DNA of 57,531 nucleotides from Segatella baroniae DSM 16972 = JCM 13447 (GCF_000426585.1 NZ_AUFQ01000019.1:1-57531), one strand, 5' to 3'; positions 18,020 to 27,077 are shown, counted from the stretch's first letter. Notes: a model not told the origin generated them from the letters alone. Made by a program: numbers and translations.

Positions 18020-20494
18020 ATGACATATACTATTGAAAAGATTACCACGCTCATCGGTGCGCGTCGTTTTGGACATAGAGACGCCAACATAGCCTTTTTG
18101 CTGACGGACAGCCGCTCTCTGTGTTTCCCTGAAGAGACTTTGTTTTTCGCATTGAAGTCGGAACGCAATGACGGACATTATTATATAGCCGACCTTTATC
18201 GGCGCGGAGTGAGGAACTTTGTCGTAGAACAAGTTCCTCTTTCTTATGAAGTGGATTACCCGGAGGCCAATTTCCTGAAAGTGATCGGCACCCGCAAGGC
18301 CTTGCAACGCTTGGCCGAACGTCATCGCGATGAGTATAACATCCCGATTGTAGGTATCACGGGCAGCAACGGAAAGACCGTTGTGAAGGAATGGCTCTAT
18401 CAGTTGATTTCCCCGGACAAGGTCGTTGTCAGGAGCCCACGGAGCTACAATTCTCAAATAGGCGTACCCTTGAGCGTCTGGCTTTTGCAGGAAGACACAC
18501 AGGTAGGCCTCTTCGAGGCGGGAATCAGCCGCCCGGGTGAGATGTTGGCGTTGCAGGAAATCATCCAGCCGACAATCGGCGTGCTGACAAACCTGGGCAA
18601 CGCGCATCAGGAAAACTTTGCCACGGTGGAAGAAAAGTGCAGGGAGAAACTGCGATTGTTCCACGAAGCCGGTGTCATCGTGTATTGCATGGACGACGAG
18701 CTGGCCGCCCGGTGCGTCTCTGAGGCGGCTTTCAAGGGCGAATTGCTGGCATGGTCGTGCAAGAATGCCAATGCCCCGATGTATGTACAGACGCATACGG
18801 AGGGCTTGACGACGGAAATCGACTATACATTCAAGGGCCAACTTCAAGGCCGTTACGCCATTCCATTCATAGATTCGGCCTCGGTGGAGGACAGCATTGT
18901 GGCCGCAACAACAGCCTTGCAATTGGGAATCACACCCGACGCGCTGGCCGAACGCATGGCAAAATTGGAACCGGTTGCCATGCGGTTGGAAGTGAAAGAA
19001 GGGCAACATGGCTGCACCTTGATCAACGACAGTTACAATTCGGACATCAAGTCGCTTGACATTGCGCTGGACTTCATGAACCGCCGCCCCGACCATAAGG
19101 GTCGCCGCCGCACATTGATATTGAGCGACATCTACCAAAGCGGGCAGTCGGCAGCGAGCTTGTATGGCGAAGTGAGCAAGCTGGCGGTCGAACGAGGCGT
19201 TGAAAAGTTCATCGGTATCGGGACGGAGCTGTCCTCCCATGCCGAGTTGATAAAGATAGGAGAAAAGTTTTTCTTCAAAACGGTAGAGCGTTTCCTGCAA
19301 AGTGAGGTGTTCAACTCTTTGCGTGACGAAGTCATTTTGATAAAGGGGGCGCGCCGGTTCGGCTTCGACCGAATCACGGAAAACCTGGTTCGCAAGGTGC
19401 ACGAGACCGTTTTGGAAGTGAATCTCAACGCGGTGGTCGACAACTTGAACCATTATCGCGACATGATGAAGCCGGGAACGAAACTCGTTTGCATGATCAA
19501 GGCCGACGCGTATGGTGCCGGCAGTGTGGAAATCGCCAAGACCCTGCAAGACCATCAGGTGGATTATCTGGCTGTGGCCGTGGCCGACGAGGGCGTGACG
19601 TTGCGCAAGAACGGCATAACGAGCAACATCATGATCATGAATCCAGAGATGTCGGCCTTCAAAACGATGTTCGATTACGACCTGGAACCCGAGGTGTACA
19701 GCTTCCGATTGCTCGATGCGTTGGTGAAAGCTGCCGAAAAGGAGGGGATTACGGATTATCCCGTACACATCAAGCTCGACACGGGCATGCACCGACTGGG
19801 CTTCGCCCCCGAACACGACATGGACGAACTGATTCAAAAGTTGAAACGTCAGAACGCCATCATCCCGCGTTCGGTGTTCAGCCACTTTGTGGGCAGCGAC
19901 GATGACGGTTTCGACACTTTCTCCAAACTGCAGTTTGAACTTTTCGACAAGGGCAGCCGACAACTCCAACAGGCTTTCAGACACAAGATACTGCGCCACA
20001 TCGACAACTCCGCAGGCATAGAACATTTTCCCGAACGTCAGTTGGACATGTGCCGTTTGGGCCTCGGCCTCTATGGAATCGACCCACGCAACAACCAGAC
20101 AATCCATACGATTTCAACCCTGAAGACCACCATCTTGCAGTTGCGACACGTGCCGGCAGGCGACAGCATAGGCTACAGTCGCCGCACGATATTGGACAAA
20201 GACAGTCTGATTGCGGCCATCCCCATCGGTTATGCCGACGGTCTGAACCGCAGATTGGGCAACCGCAAGGGCTATTGCCTGGTCAACGGCAAGCGGGCGC
20301 AGTATGTCGGCAACATCTGCATGGACGTCTGCATGATCGATGTGACCGGAATCGACTGCAAGGAAGGCGACATGGTCGAAATCTTCGGGCCGGAACAGCC
20401 CGTCACCGTCCTGAGCGATTGGCTGGAAACGATACCCTACGAAGTGATGACGGGCATAAACAATCGCGTCAGACGGGTGTACTACCAGGACTGA
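18020..20494 (+). CDS. murF-alr: Fused UDP-MurNAc-tripeptide:D-Ala-D-Ala ligase and alanine racemase
   Basis: This 824-residue protein has two enzymes in one chain. Residues 1-455 are MurF, with the Mur-ligase ATP loop GITGSNGKTVVKEW near 112 and the later DSYNSDIKSLDIAL near 337. It adds D-Ala-D-Ala to the peptidoglycan precursor. Residues 460-824 are alanine racemase, with VNLNAVVDNLNHY, the PLP lysine in CMIKADAYGAGS (about 495) and the C-terminal catalytic Tyr region DSIGYSRR. It converts L- to D-Ala. The fusion supplies the substrate and uses it in one protein, and is known in Bacteroidetes. It has its own promoter with a perfect TTTG-N20-TAnnTTTG. Its stop lies 10 bases from the stop of the convergent nitroreductase gene, with no room for a separate terminator. 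Confidence 0.96.
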   Translation: MTYTIEKITTLIGARRFGHRDANIAFLLTDSRSLCFPEETLFFALKSERNDGHYYIADLYRRGVRNFVVEQVPLSYEVDYPEANFLKVIGTRKALQRLAERHRDEYNIPIVGITGSNGKTVVKEWLYQLISPDKVVVRSPRSYNSQIGVPLSVWLLQEDTQVGLFEAGISRPGEMLALQEIIQPTIGVLTNLGNAHQENFATVEEKCREKLRLFHEAGVIVYCMDDELAARCVSEAAFKGELLAWSCKNANAPMYVQTHTEGLTTEIDYTFKGQLQGRYAIPFIDSASVEDSIVAATTALQLGITPDALAERMAKLEPVAMRLEVKEGQHGCTLINDSYNSDIKSLDIALDFMNRRPDHKGRRRTLILSDIYQSGQSAASLYGEVSKLAVERGVEKFIGIGTELSSHAELIKIGEKFFFKTVERFLQSEVFNSLRDEVILIKGARRFGFDRITENLVRKVHETVLEVNLNAVVDNLNHYRDMMKPGTKLVCMIKADAYGAGSVEIAKTLQDHQVDYLAVAVADEGVTLRKNGITSNIMIMNPEMSAFKTMFDYDLEPEVYSFRLLDALVKAAEKEGITDYPVHIKLDTGMHRLGFAPEHDMDELIQKLKRQNAIIPRSVFSHFVGSDDDGFDTFSKLQFELFDKGSRQLQQAFRHKILRHIDNSAGIEHFPERQLDMCRLGLGLYGIDPRNNQTIHTISTLKTTILQLRHVPAGDSIGYSRRTILDKDSLIAAIPIGYADGLNRRLGNRKGYCLVNGKRAQYVGNICMDVCMIDVTGIDCKEGDMVEIFGPEQPVTVLSDWLETIPYEVMTGINNRVRRVYYQD

Positions 20495-20504
20495 CAAGCC
20501 TTTT

Positions 20505-21245
20505 TCATTCCACAAAACCTTGCCGGCGAAGGGCCTCCAGCAAGGTCTTGCTCATCGCAACATTATCCTTTTTCGTGTAGCGGATGTCGGTGAAGACTTG
20601 CGCGAGCGTCTCTTTGTGGTTGATTTCCACGAAGTGCCGGTTCTCCGGCAGCGCTTCCTTTGCCTGATAGAAGTCATCTATCTTTTCGGGCGTGTAGTCT
20701 TCGAAAGATTCCAGATGGATGATGGAGCGCAGCGGCAACCTGTCGGCGAGCGGCGGCTGCTCGGCCGGCCAGCCAAGCGTGATGGTGGCCACCGGAAACA
20801 CCAGCTTGGGCAGTCGCAGAACGTCGATGATGGTCTGCGGACTGTAAAGCGTCGTGCCGAGGAAGCAGGTGCCCAGTCCTTTTTCTTCCGCCAGATTGCA
20901 GAAGGTTTGCGTGTAGAGCAACGCGTCGGTAGCCGCATTGAAGAAGCTCAAAAGATTGTCGTAGCCGGGATTCCCTTTTCGTTGGTCGGCCCACGCCGTG
21001 GTTCTGCGGAAGTCGGCGCAGATGGTGAGCACCACCGGAGCCTCCGTCACCATGGGCTGGTTGAAGTGGGCCGGCGCAAGCGCTTCCTTTTTTTCTTGCC
21101 CGCGAGTGACGATGACGCTGTAGAGTTGAAGGTTTCCCATCGTCGGCGTGCGCTCCGCCTGCTCCAGCAAATCATACAGCAGGCCGTCGGAAATGGCCTG
21201 TTCGGCGTATTTGCGAATCGTTGTTCGTGTGGAAAGAGATTTCAT
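20505..21245 (-). CDS. Nitroreductase-family flavoprotein
   Basis: This 246-residue protein starts MKSLSTRTTIRKYAEQAI. The arginine-rich start and the following TMGNLQLYSVIV are typical of FMN-dependent nitroreductases, as is GLGTCFLGTTLYSP near the middle, and the length fits the NfsA-like group. These enzymes reduce nitro or quinone compounds with NAD(P)H; the natural substrate is unknown. The frame is open upstream to 21404, but that stretch includes a promoter element and overlaps the upstream region of nrdJ, so the ATG at 21245 is preferred. It is divergent from nrdJ with a spacer of 145 bases. Confidence 0.88.
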   Translation of the reverse strand: MKSLSTRTTIRKYAEQAISDGLLYDLLEQAERTPTMGNLQLYSVIVTRGQEKKEALAPAHFNQPMVTEAPVVLTICADFRRTTAWADQRKGNPGYDNLLSFFNAATDALLYTQTFCNLAEEKGLGTCFLGTTLYSPQTIIDVLRLPKLVFPVATITLGWPAEQPPLADRLPLRSIIHLESFEDYTPEKIDDFYQAKEALPENRHFVEINHKETLAQVFTDIRYTKKDNVAMSKTLLEALRRQGFVE

Positions 21246-21267
21246 AAAGCGGTGAACTTTTATTTTG

Positions 21268-21275
21268 CAAAGATA
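21268..21275 (-). promoter_or_regulatory. Candidate -7 element of the nitroreductase gene
   Basis: TATCTTTG on the minus strand fits the consensus and lies 22 bases before the ATG at 21245, supporting that start. Confidence 0.5.
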
Positions 21276-21361
21276 GAAATAGTTTTCCTTTTTGGTAAGC
21301 TTTAACCAATCCTTTTGCCAAATAATCGCACGAACGGCCTCATTAATCGAAAAATATATTG

Positions 21362-21369
21362 TAGTTTTG
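21362..21369 (+). promoter_or_regulatory. Candidate -7 element of nrdJ
   Basis: TAGTTTTG fits TAnnTTTG and lies 21 bases before the ATG at 21391. This rules out the upstream start at 21292. Confidence 0.5.
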
Positions 21370-21390
21370 CAGCAATCAACTTGTATTTTT

Positions 21391-23952
21391 ATGGAGAATA
21401 ACAAAACTTATTCGTATGACGAGGCTTTCGAGTCTACGTTGGAGTATTTTAACGGAGATGAGTTGGCTGCCCGGGTTTGGGTCAACAAGTACGCAATGAA
21501 GGACAGCTACGGAAACATTTATGAGAAGAATCCTGTTGAAATGCACTGGCGCATCGCCAACGAAGTGGCTCGAATAGAAAGCAAGTACAAGCATCCTGTC
21601 TCCGCCCGGCAAATATTTGATTTGTTGGACCACTTCCACTACATCGTGCCGGCAGGCAGTCCGATGACCGGTATAGGGAACAATCATCAGGTGGCGAGCT
21701 TGAGCAACTGCTTCGTCATTGGTCTTGATGGCGACGCCGACTCCTACGGCGCAATCATGCGCATAGACGAAGAGCAGGTGCAGTTGATGAAACGCCGTGG
21801 TGGCGTCGGCCATGACTTGAGCCACATCCGCCCGGCGGGAAGCCCGGTGAACAACTCCGCGCTGACATCAACGGGGCTTGTGCCGTTCATGGAGCGTTAC
21901 AGCAATTCCACCCGCGAGGTCGCGCAGGACGGACGGCGCGGCGCCTTGATGTTGAGCGTGAGCATCAAGCACCCCGACAGTGAAGCTTTCATCGACGCGA
22001 AGATGGCCGAAGGCAAGGTCACGGGGGCCAATGTGTCTGTCAAGTTGGACGACGCGTTCATGCAGGCGGCCATCGACGGCACACCCTACTGCCAGCAATA
22101 CCCCATCGATTCCGACCATCCCACGGTCAAGAAGGAAATCTCCGCCCGCAAACTTTGGGAGAAAATCGTCCACAATGCCTGGCAGAGTGCAGAGCCGGGT
22201 GTCCTCTTTTGGGACACCATCCTCAAGGAAAGCATTCCCGATTGCTATGCCGACTTGGGCTTCCGAACCGTCAGCACCAACCCATGCGGTGAAATTCCGC
22301 TTTGTCCTTACGACAGTTGTCGCCTGTTGAGTATCAATCTGTATAGTTATGTGGACAATCCGTTTACGGAACAGGCGACCTTCAATTTCGACAAGTTCAC
22401 GGAACATGTGCGGCTGGCGCAGCGCATCATGGACGACATCGTTGACCTGGAGATGGAGAAGATAGACCTCATCATGGCGAAGATTGAGCACGACCCGCAG
22501 AGCGACGAGGTGAAAAACGCAGAACATCGCCTTTGGGAAAAGATCAAGCGCAAGAGCGGAATGGGGCGCCGCACGGGCGTGGGTATCACGGCAGAAGGCG
22601 ACATGCTGGCGGCCATGGGCCTGCGTTATGGCACGCAGGAGGCTACGGACTTTTCCGTTTCCATCCACCAGGCCCTCGCACTCAACGCCTACCGCTCGTC
22701 CGTGACGCTGGCCCGGGAGCGTGGAGCCTTCGAAATCTTCGACGCAAAGCGCGAGGAACACAATCCTTTCATCCTGCGCTTGAAGGACAGCGACCCGCAG
22801 TTGTACGCCGACATGTGCCAATACGGTCGACGCAATATAGCCTGTCTCACGATAGCACCGACAGGCACCACCTCCTTGATGACGCAGACGACAAGCGGAA
22901 TCGAGCCTGTGTTCATGCCGGTCTACAAGCGTCGCCGCAAGGTGAATCCCAACGACACGGACGTGCATGTCGACTTTGTCGACGAGGTGGGCGACAGCTT
23001 TGAGGAGTACATCGTCTATCACCACAAGTTCCTGACATGGATGCGGGCGAACGGCCATGATACGGAAAGGAAATATACGCAGGACGAAATCGACGCGCTC
23101 GTGGCCCAATCGCCTTACTACAAGGCTACGGCCAACGACGTCGACTGGCTGATGAAGGTGAAGATGCAAGGCGCGATCCAACGTTGGGTGGACCACAGTA
23201 TCAGCGTGACGGTCAACCTGCCCAACGACGTGGACGAGGCGCTCGTCAACCGCTTGTATGTCGAGGCGTGGAAGAGCGGCTGCAAGGGCTGCACCATCTA
23301 CAGGGACGGCAGCCGTTCGGGCGTGATGGTCTCTGTGTCGAAGAAAGACAAGAAGAAAACGGACGAGAAGAAGACCGACCAACGCACGTGGCAGCAGCCT
23401 GAAGTGACCGAGGTCAGGCCGAAAGAACTGGCGTGTGACGTCGTTCGTTTCCAGAACAACAAGGAGAAATGGGTGGCTTTCGTGGGCTTGCTGAACGGCT
23501 ATCCGTATGAAATCTTCACCGGACTTCAGGACGACGAGGAAGGTATCATGCTGCCGAAGAGCGTCACGAAGGGCAGGATCATCAAGCAGGTCAACGACGA
23601 CGGCACCAAGCGTTACGACTTCCAGTTCGAGAACAAGCGCGGTTACAAGACCACGGTGGAAGGCCTGAGCGAGAAGTTCAACCCCGAATACTGGAACTAT
23701 GCCAAGCTGATTTCGGGCGTCCTGCGCTATCGCATGCCCATCGCGCATGTCATCAAGCTGGTCGGACAGCTGCAATTGAAGAGCGAAAGCATCAACACTT
23801 GGAAGAACGGTGTGGAGCGTGCGCTCAAGAAATACGTCACCGACGGCACGGCGGCCAAGGGCCAGGAATGTCCGGTGTGCGGCCAAGAGACCCTTGTTTA
23901 TCAGGAAGGTTGCCTGATTTGTACAAATTGCGGCGCAAGCCGCTGCGGTTGA
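21391..23952 (+). CDS. nrdJ: Adenosylcobalamin-dependent (class II) ribonucleotide reductase
   Basis: This 853-residue protein, from MENNKTYSYDEAFESTLEYF, makes deoxyribonucleotides with an adenosylcobalamin radical and works with or without oxygen. The thiyl-radical site is in STNPCGEIPLCPYDSCRLL (about 298-315). The phosphate-binding loop is in IAPTGTTSLMTQTTSGIEP (about 488-506). The C-terminus ends in a zinc-ribbon-like tail, CPVCG-N-CTNCGASRCG, as in this group. The frame is open upstream to 21292, but a -7 element at 21362-21369 and the family's usual start favour 21391. folB follows 13 bases later. The cell therefore depends on B12, at least for this enzyme. Confidence 0.94.
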   Translation: MENNKTYSYDEAFESTLEYFNGDELAARVWVNKYAMKDSYGNIYEKNPVEMHWRIANEVARIESKYKHPVSARQIFDLLDHFHYIVPAGSPMTGIGNNHQVASLSNCFVIGLDGDADSYGAIMRIDEEQVQLMKRRGGVGHDLSHIRPAGSPVNNSALTSTGLVPFMERYSNSTREVAQDGRRGALMLSVSIKHPDSEAFIDAKMAEGKVTGANVSVKLDDAFMQAAIDGTPYCQQYPIDSDHPTVKKEISARKLWEKIVHNAWQSAEPGVLFWDTILKESIPDCYADLGFRTVSTNPCGEIPLCPYDSCRLLSINLYSYVDNPFTEQATFNFDKFTEHVRLAQRIMDDIVDLEMEKIDLIMAKIEHDPQSDEVKNAEHRLWEKIKRKSGMGRRTGVGITAEGDMLAAMGLRYGTQEATDFSVSIHQALALNAYRSSVTLARERGAFEIFDAKREEHNPFILRLKDSDPQLYADMCQYGRRNIACLTIAPTGTTSLMTQTTSGIEPVFMPVYKRRRKVNPNDTDVHVDFVDEVGDSFEEYIVYHHKFLTWMRANGHDTERKYTQDEIDALVAQSPYYKATANDVDWLMKVKMQGAIQRWVDHSISVTVNLPNDVDEALVNRLYVEAWKSGCKGCTIYRDGSRSGVMVSVSKKDKKKTDEKKTDQRTWQQPEVTEVRPKELACDVVRFQNNKEKWVAFVGLLNGYPYEIFTGLQDDEEGIMLPKSVTKGRIIKQVNDDGTKRYDFQFENKRGYKTTVEGLSEKFNPEYWNYAKLISGVLRYRMPIAHVIKLVGQLQLKSESINTWKNGVERALKKYVTDGTAAKGQECPVCGQETLVYQEGCLICTNCGASRCG

Positions 23953-23965
23953 CACATAGCCTTCC

Positions 23966-24367
23966 ATGATCGTCAAACTATCAAAAATCCTATTGAACAA
24001 CCTACGGTTTCACGCCTTCCACGGCGTGTTGCCGCAGGAACGCGTCGTCGGCAACGACTACGTGGTGAGCCTGGACATCGCCTGTGACCTTGCGAAGGCG
24101 ATGCAGTCCGACGACGTCGGCGACACATTGAACTACGCCGAAGTCTATCAGGTGGTCGCGGCCGAGATGAACGAGCCGTGCAACCTGCTCGAATTTCTCG
24201 CCGGACGGATGGGGAGCCGCCTGCTGGAGACGTTTCCGCAAATCGACGAATTGACCCTGCGCATCGTCAAACACAACCCTCCGATGGGGGCCGATTGCGA
24301 TGGCGCAGGCGTCGAAGTTCACTTAATAAATGGTAAAACTGAATTACAAACATCAGTTTTAAGCTGA
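23966..24367 (+). CDS. folB: Dihydroneopterin aldolase
   Basis: This 133-residue protein has the family length. It splits dihydroneopterin in folate synthesis. Recognisable parts are LRFHAFHGVLPQERVVGNDYVV (about 12-33), the catalytic Glu region near YAEVYQVV, LLEFLAGRMG and the final HNPPMGADCDGAGVEV. It follows nrdJ after 13 bases and is probably cotranscribed, placing a folate gene beside deoxynucleotide synthesis. The next gene has its own promoter just after the folB stop. Confidence 0.93.
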   Translation: MIVKLSKILLNNLRFHAFHGVLPQERVVGNDYVVSLDIACDLAKAMQSDDVGDTLNYAEVYQVVAAEMNEPCNLLEFLAGRMGSRLLETFPQIDELTLRIVKHNPPMGADCDGAGVEVHLINGKTELQTSVLS

Positions 24368-24375
24368 AGATTCCG

Positions 24376-24383
24376 TAATTTTG
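24376..24383 (+). promoter_or_regulatory. Candidate -7 element of the amidase gene
   Basis: TAATTTTG fits the consensus and lies 18 bases before the ATG at 24402. A TTG start at 24381 would overlap it, so it supports 24402. Confidence 0.5.
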
Positions 24384-24401
24384 CGCATATTTGAAAGGTA
24401 T

Positions 24402-25646
24402 ATGAGTGAAAAGAAAGCTTTCTTGTCAACCCTGATTCTCTTATTTGTTTCATTGTCGACACTGGCTGCCAAGAAGTTTGTCTTGGTCATCGACGCGGGC
24501 CACGGTGGGATAGATACGGGGGCGCTGGGCGCTTATTCAAAGGAGAAAGACATCAATCTCAACGTCGCCTTGGACTTTGGACGCCGCGTGGAGCAGAACT
24601 GTCCGGACGTCAAGGTGGTCTATACCCGGAAAACGGACGTGAAAGTGGCTTTGAACGAGCGTGCCCACATCGCCAACAGGGCCAACGCCGACCTCTTCAT
24701 CTCCGTGCACACCAACTCCCTTCCCGCAGGAAGGATAGCCCGAGGGTTCCAAACCTACACGCTCGGAATGCACCGGGCCAAGGACAATCTGGACGTGGCC
24801 ATCCGTGAAAACTCCGTCATCTCGCTGGAGAAGAACTACAAACAGACTTACGCGGGCTTCGACCCGAAGTCGTCGGAAAGCTACATCATGTTTGAATTCA
24901 TCCAAGGGAAGAACATGGAAAAGAGCGTGGAGCTGGCCCGAGACATCCAAAACAGCGTCTGCAGCAGTGTGGGACGAGTCGACAAGGGGGTGCATCAGGC
25001 CGGCTTCCTGGTGCTCCGCGAGACGTCCATGCCCAGCTGCCTCATCGAGTTGGGCTTCATCACCTCGCCCGAAGAGGAGGCTTTTCTGACAAGCGGCGAG
25101 GGCGTCATGAAGATGGGCGAGGCCATTTTCCAAGGCTTCCTGCGCTACAAGAACAGATATTTCAACGGCATTGTAGTGCCTTACAAGGCCGGAACGCAAG
25201 AGCCGGCAAGCCCCTCCCTGCCCATCGTGGAGCAGGAAACGGCACAGCCGACCGTGGAGACGCGCCCCACTCCCCCATCCATCCATCCCGAAAAAGCGGA
25301 CGACGGCGTGAAGAAGGAAAGGAAAAACGACGAACACGAGTGGAAGACGACGGCGATAGACGACGCACGCCCCCTGTTCAAGGTGCAGATTCTGGTCAGC
25401 TCGCGCAAGCTTCGCGCAAACGACGCGCACTTCAAGGACTTGGAAAACGTGGAAAGTTTCGTGGAAGACAACCTCAACAAGTACACCTACGGCGCATCCC
25501 ATGACTACAACGAGATATTCAAGCTGCGCAAGCAGATACTGGACAAGTTTCCCGAAGCGTTCATCATCGCCTTCAAGAACGGAGAGAAGATGAACGTGAA
25601 CGCGGCCATCCAGGAGTTCAAACGCAATCGCCAGACGATTAAATAG
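24402..25646 (+). CDS. Exported N-acetylmuramoyl-L-alanine amidase
   Basis: This 414-residue protein, from MSEKKAFLSTLILLFVSLSTLAA, has a signal peptide and an amidase_3 domain (about 24-245). Zinc-site motifs are VIDAGHGGIDTGALG (near 30), SVHTNS (near 105) and the catalytic Glu in CLIELGFIT (near 213). It cuts the bond between muramic acid and the stem peptide, acting in the periplasm at division or remodelling. A Pro/Glu-rich linker (about 265-315) is followed by a C-terminal region, LFKVQILVSSRKL, that looks like the SPOR-type domain of Bacteroides amidases. The MCE gene follows 12 bases later and is likely cotranscribed. Confidence 0.92.
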   Translation: MSEKKAFLSTLILLFVSLSTLAAKKFVLVIDAGHGGIDTGALGAYSKEKDINLNVALDFGRRVEQNCPDVKVVYTRKTDVKVALNERAHIANRANADLFISVHTNSLPAGRIARGFQTYTLGMHRAKDNLDVAIRENSVISLEKNYKQTYAGFDPKSSESYIMFEFIQGKNMEKSVELARDIQNSVCSSVGRVDKGVHQAGFLVLRETSMPSCLIELGFITSPEEEAFLTSGEGVMKMGEAIFQGFLRYKNRYFNGIVVPYKAGTQEPASPSLPIVEQETAQPTVETRPTPPSIHPEKADDGVKKERKNDEHEWKTTAIDDARPLFKVQILVSSRKLRANDAHFKDLENVESFVEDNLNKYTYGASHDYNEIFKLRKQILDKFPEAFIIAFKNGEKMNVNAAIQEFKRNRQTIK

Positions 25647-25658
25647 ATACAGTTGACA

Positions 25659-26564
25659 ATGAACAAGTTTTTTACACGCGAAGTGAAGATAGCCCTCGTG
25701 GCCATCGCCGGCATAGTGGTGCTGTTCTTCGGACTCAACTTTCTGAAGGGCATGTCCATCTTTTCCAACGACAATGTCTACTATGTCAAGTTCAAGGACA
25801 TCAGCGGCCTGTCTTCCTCCAACCCCATTTATGCCGACGGCTATCAGATAGGTGTCGTGGAAGGCATTGACTACGACCTGCACCACGCACGCGACATCGT
25901 GGTCAAGATGCAGGTGGAGAACGGTTTGCGCATACCCCGTGGCAGCAGTGCCGAGATTGTAAGCGACCTCATGGGCAACGTGAAGCTCAACCTGCTGATG
26001 GCCAATGAGCCTCGACATCGGCTGGAACCGGGCGACACCCTCTGCGGAGTGGTGAACGGCGGCGCCCTCGCCAAGGTTGCCGCAATGGTGCCCGAGGTGC
26101 AGAAGATGGTGCCGAAGCTCGACAGCATCCTGTCGAGTGTCAACCGCCTGCTGGCCGATCCGGCCATCGCCGCCTCGCTGCACAACATCCAGCACGTGAC
26201 GGGCGACCTGACCACATCGACCCGCGAACTCAACCAACTGCTCTCTTCGGTCAACCGCCAGGTGCCGGGGCTGATGCAAAAGGCCAACGGCGTGCTCGAC
26301 CACACGAACCAACTGACGGCCAACCTGGCTCAGGTGGACGTGCAGACCACCATGGCGCAGGTGAACAAGACGCTCGCCAACGTTCAGGAATTCACCGACC
26401 AGCTGAATCACAACTCGGGCAGTCTGGGCCTGTTGATGCGCGACCCGGCCCTGTACAACAACCTGACGTCGACCATGAAGAGCGCCGATTCCCTGCTCGT
26501 CGACGTCCGCCGGCACCCCAAGCGCTACGTCCATTTCTCGCTGTTCGGCAGGAAGGACAAATGA
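25659..26564 (+). CDS. MlaD-like MCE-domain protein
   Basis: This 301-residue protein starts MNKFFTREVKIALVAIAGIVVLFFGLNFLKG, an N-terminal membrane anchor. The MCE domain (about 37-115) includes YYVKFKDISGLSSSNPIYADGYQIGVV. A long helical region follows (about 130-265), with many Gln/Asn-rich heptads such as VNRLLADPAIAASL. MCE proteins shuttle phospholipids between inner and outer membrane with an ABC transporter; no partner genes are adjacent here, so they must lie elsewhere. The amidase gene is 12 bases upstream. The operon ends at a strong hairpin that forms the first units of the 26609-26784 array. Confidence 0.9.
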   Translation: MNKFFTREVKIALVAIAGIVVLFFGLNFLKGMSIFSNDNVYYVKFKDISGLSSSNPIYADGYQIGVVEGIDYDLHHARDIVVKMQVENGLRIPRGSSAEIVSDLMGNVKLNLLMANEPRHRLEPGDTLCGVVNGGALAKVAAMVPEVQKMVPKLDSILSSVNRLLADPAIAASLHNIQHVTGDLTTSTRELNQLLSSVNRQVPGLMQKANGVLDHTNQLTANLAQVDVQTTMAQVNKTLANVQEFTDQLNHNSGSLGLLMRDPALYNNLTSTMKSADSLLVDVRRHPKRYVHFSLFGRKDK

Positions 26565-26608
26565 CAGAGGCACCCATCGTTTTCCCAACGCCGCACAGGC
26601 TCTTTCCC

Positions 26609-26643
26609 AAAGGACTGCTTTCACGCCATGAAAGCAGTCCTTT
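26609..26643 (+). terminator. Terminator of the amidase-MCE operon
   Basis: AAAGGACTGCTTTCA (26609-26623) and TGAAAGCAGTCCTTT (26629-26643) are exact 15-base inverted arms with a 5-base loop, followed by T. It starts 44 bases past the MCE stop. The two arms belong to adjacent units of the repeat array, one inverted relative to the other. Confidence 0.7.
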
Positions 26644-26784
26644 TGGCTTGCAAAAGCGGCCCTTTTGAAAGCCGACCGCAGCCCTTTTGGCTTGCAAAAG
26701 CAGCCCTTTTGAAAGTCGACCGCAGCCCTTTTGCATGGTCAAAGGGCTGCGGTTGCGCGCTGAAAGCAGCCCTTTTGTCACAAA
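26609..26784. repeat. Largest 22-base-period intergenic array, eight units
   Basis: Units begin at 26609, 26631, 26653, 26675, 26697, 26719, 26741 and 26763, each exactly 22 bases. Six carry a GCAGCCCTTTT-like core (GCAGTCC and GCGGCCC variants included); the first (AAAGGACTGC) and seventh (AAAGGGCTGC) are inverted. The half-unit after the core alternates between GGCTTGCA and GAAAGYCG, giving a weaker 44-base order. The array sits between the MCE gene and dnaA and is not coding in any convincing frame. Confidence 0.85.
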
Positions 26785-27045
26785 ATAAATTAAGTCTAAA
26801 TAGCAAGCCGCCGATGTTTCACGCCGCCGAAAAAGCCGCATAAAGGCGTCTACTTGGGCGTTTCGTGCCCTTTACGCAATGTTTCACCATCGAGGGAAGG
26901 CTCCTTTCACATTTCCATAACTCATTGAGAAGCAGAATGTTGTTAATTTGCAATACCTATTTCATGCTACCCGTTCGCTTCATTTCGTAAAGTCCCTGTT
27001 TATAGTCAGTTAGCGATGGTTCTTAAAAAATGTATAAACGAGTGA
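26785..27045. other. Gene-free region upstream of dnaA
   Basis: I see no gene. ATGTTTCAC occurs twice (26814-26822, 26879-26887) and GGGC-GTTTCGT-GCCC can form a small hairpin between them. No clear DnaA boxes (TTATNCACA) were found by eye, so there is no evidence here for an origin. Confidence 0.4.
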
Positions 27046-27077
27046 TTTGCAACTTTCATATTTCTTTATTAAATTTG
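27046..27077 (+). promoter_or_regulatory. Promoter of dnaA
   Basis: TTTG (27046-27049), a 20-base spacer and TAAATTTG (27070-27077) form a complete Bacteroidetes promoter. The leader to the ATG is about 90 bases. Confidence 0.75.

Noticed and set aside
17996..20107. 703-codon open frame antisense to murF-alr
   Set aside because: It mirrors a clear MurF-Alr fusion; the translation has no domains and is rich in His, Gln, Val and Arg as expected from reading the complement.
21868..24000. 710-codon open frame antisense to nrdJ
   Set aside because: Shadow of the ribonucleotide reductase; no signal, motif or start context.
24537..26624. 695-codon open frame antisense to the amidase and MCE genes
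   Set aside because: It spans two real genes and their junction on the other strand; no recognisable features.
26609..26784. CRISPR array
   Set aside because: The period is only 22 bases, the repeats are degenerate, some are inverted, there are no unique spacers and no cas genes.
26628..26843. 71-codon frame over the repeat array
   Set aside because: Its sequence is just translated 22-base units with shifting frame phase; not a protein-like pattern.
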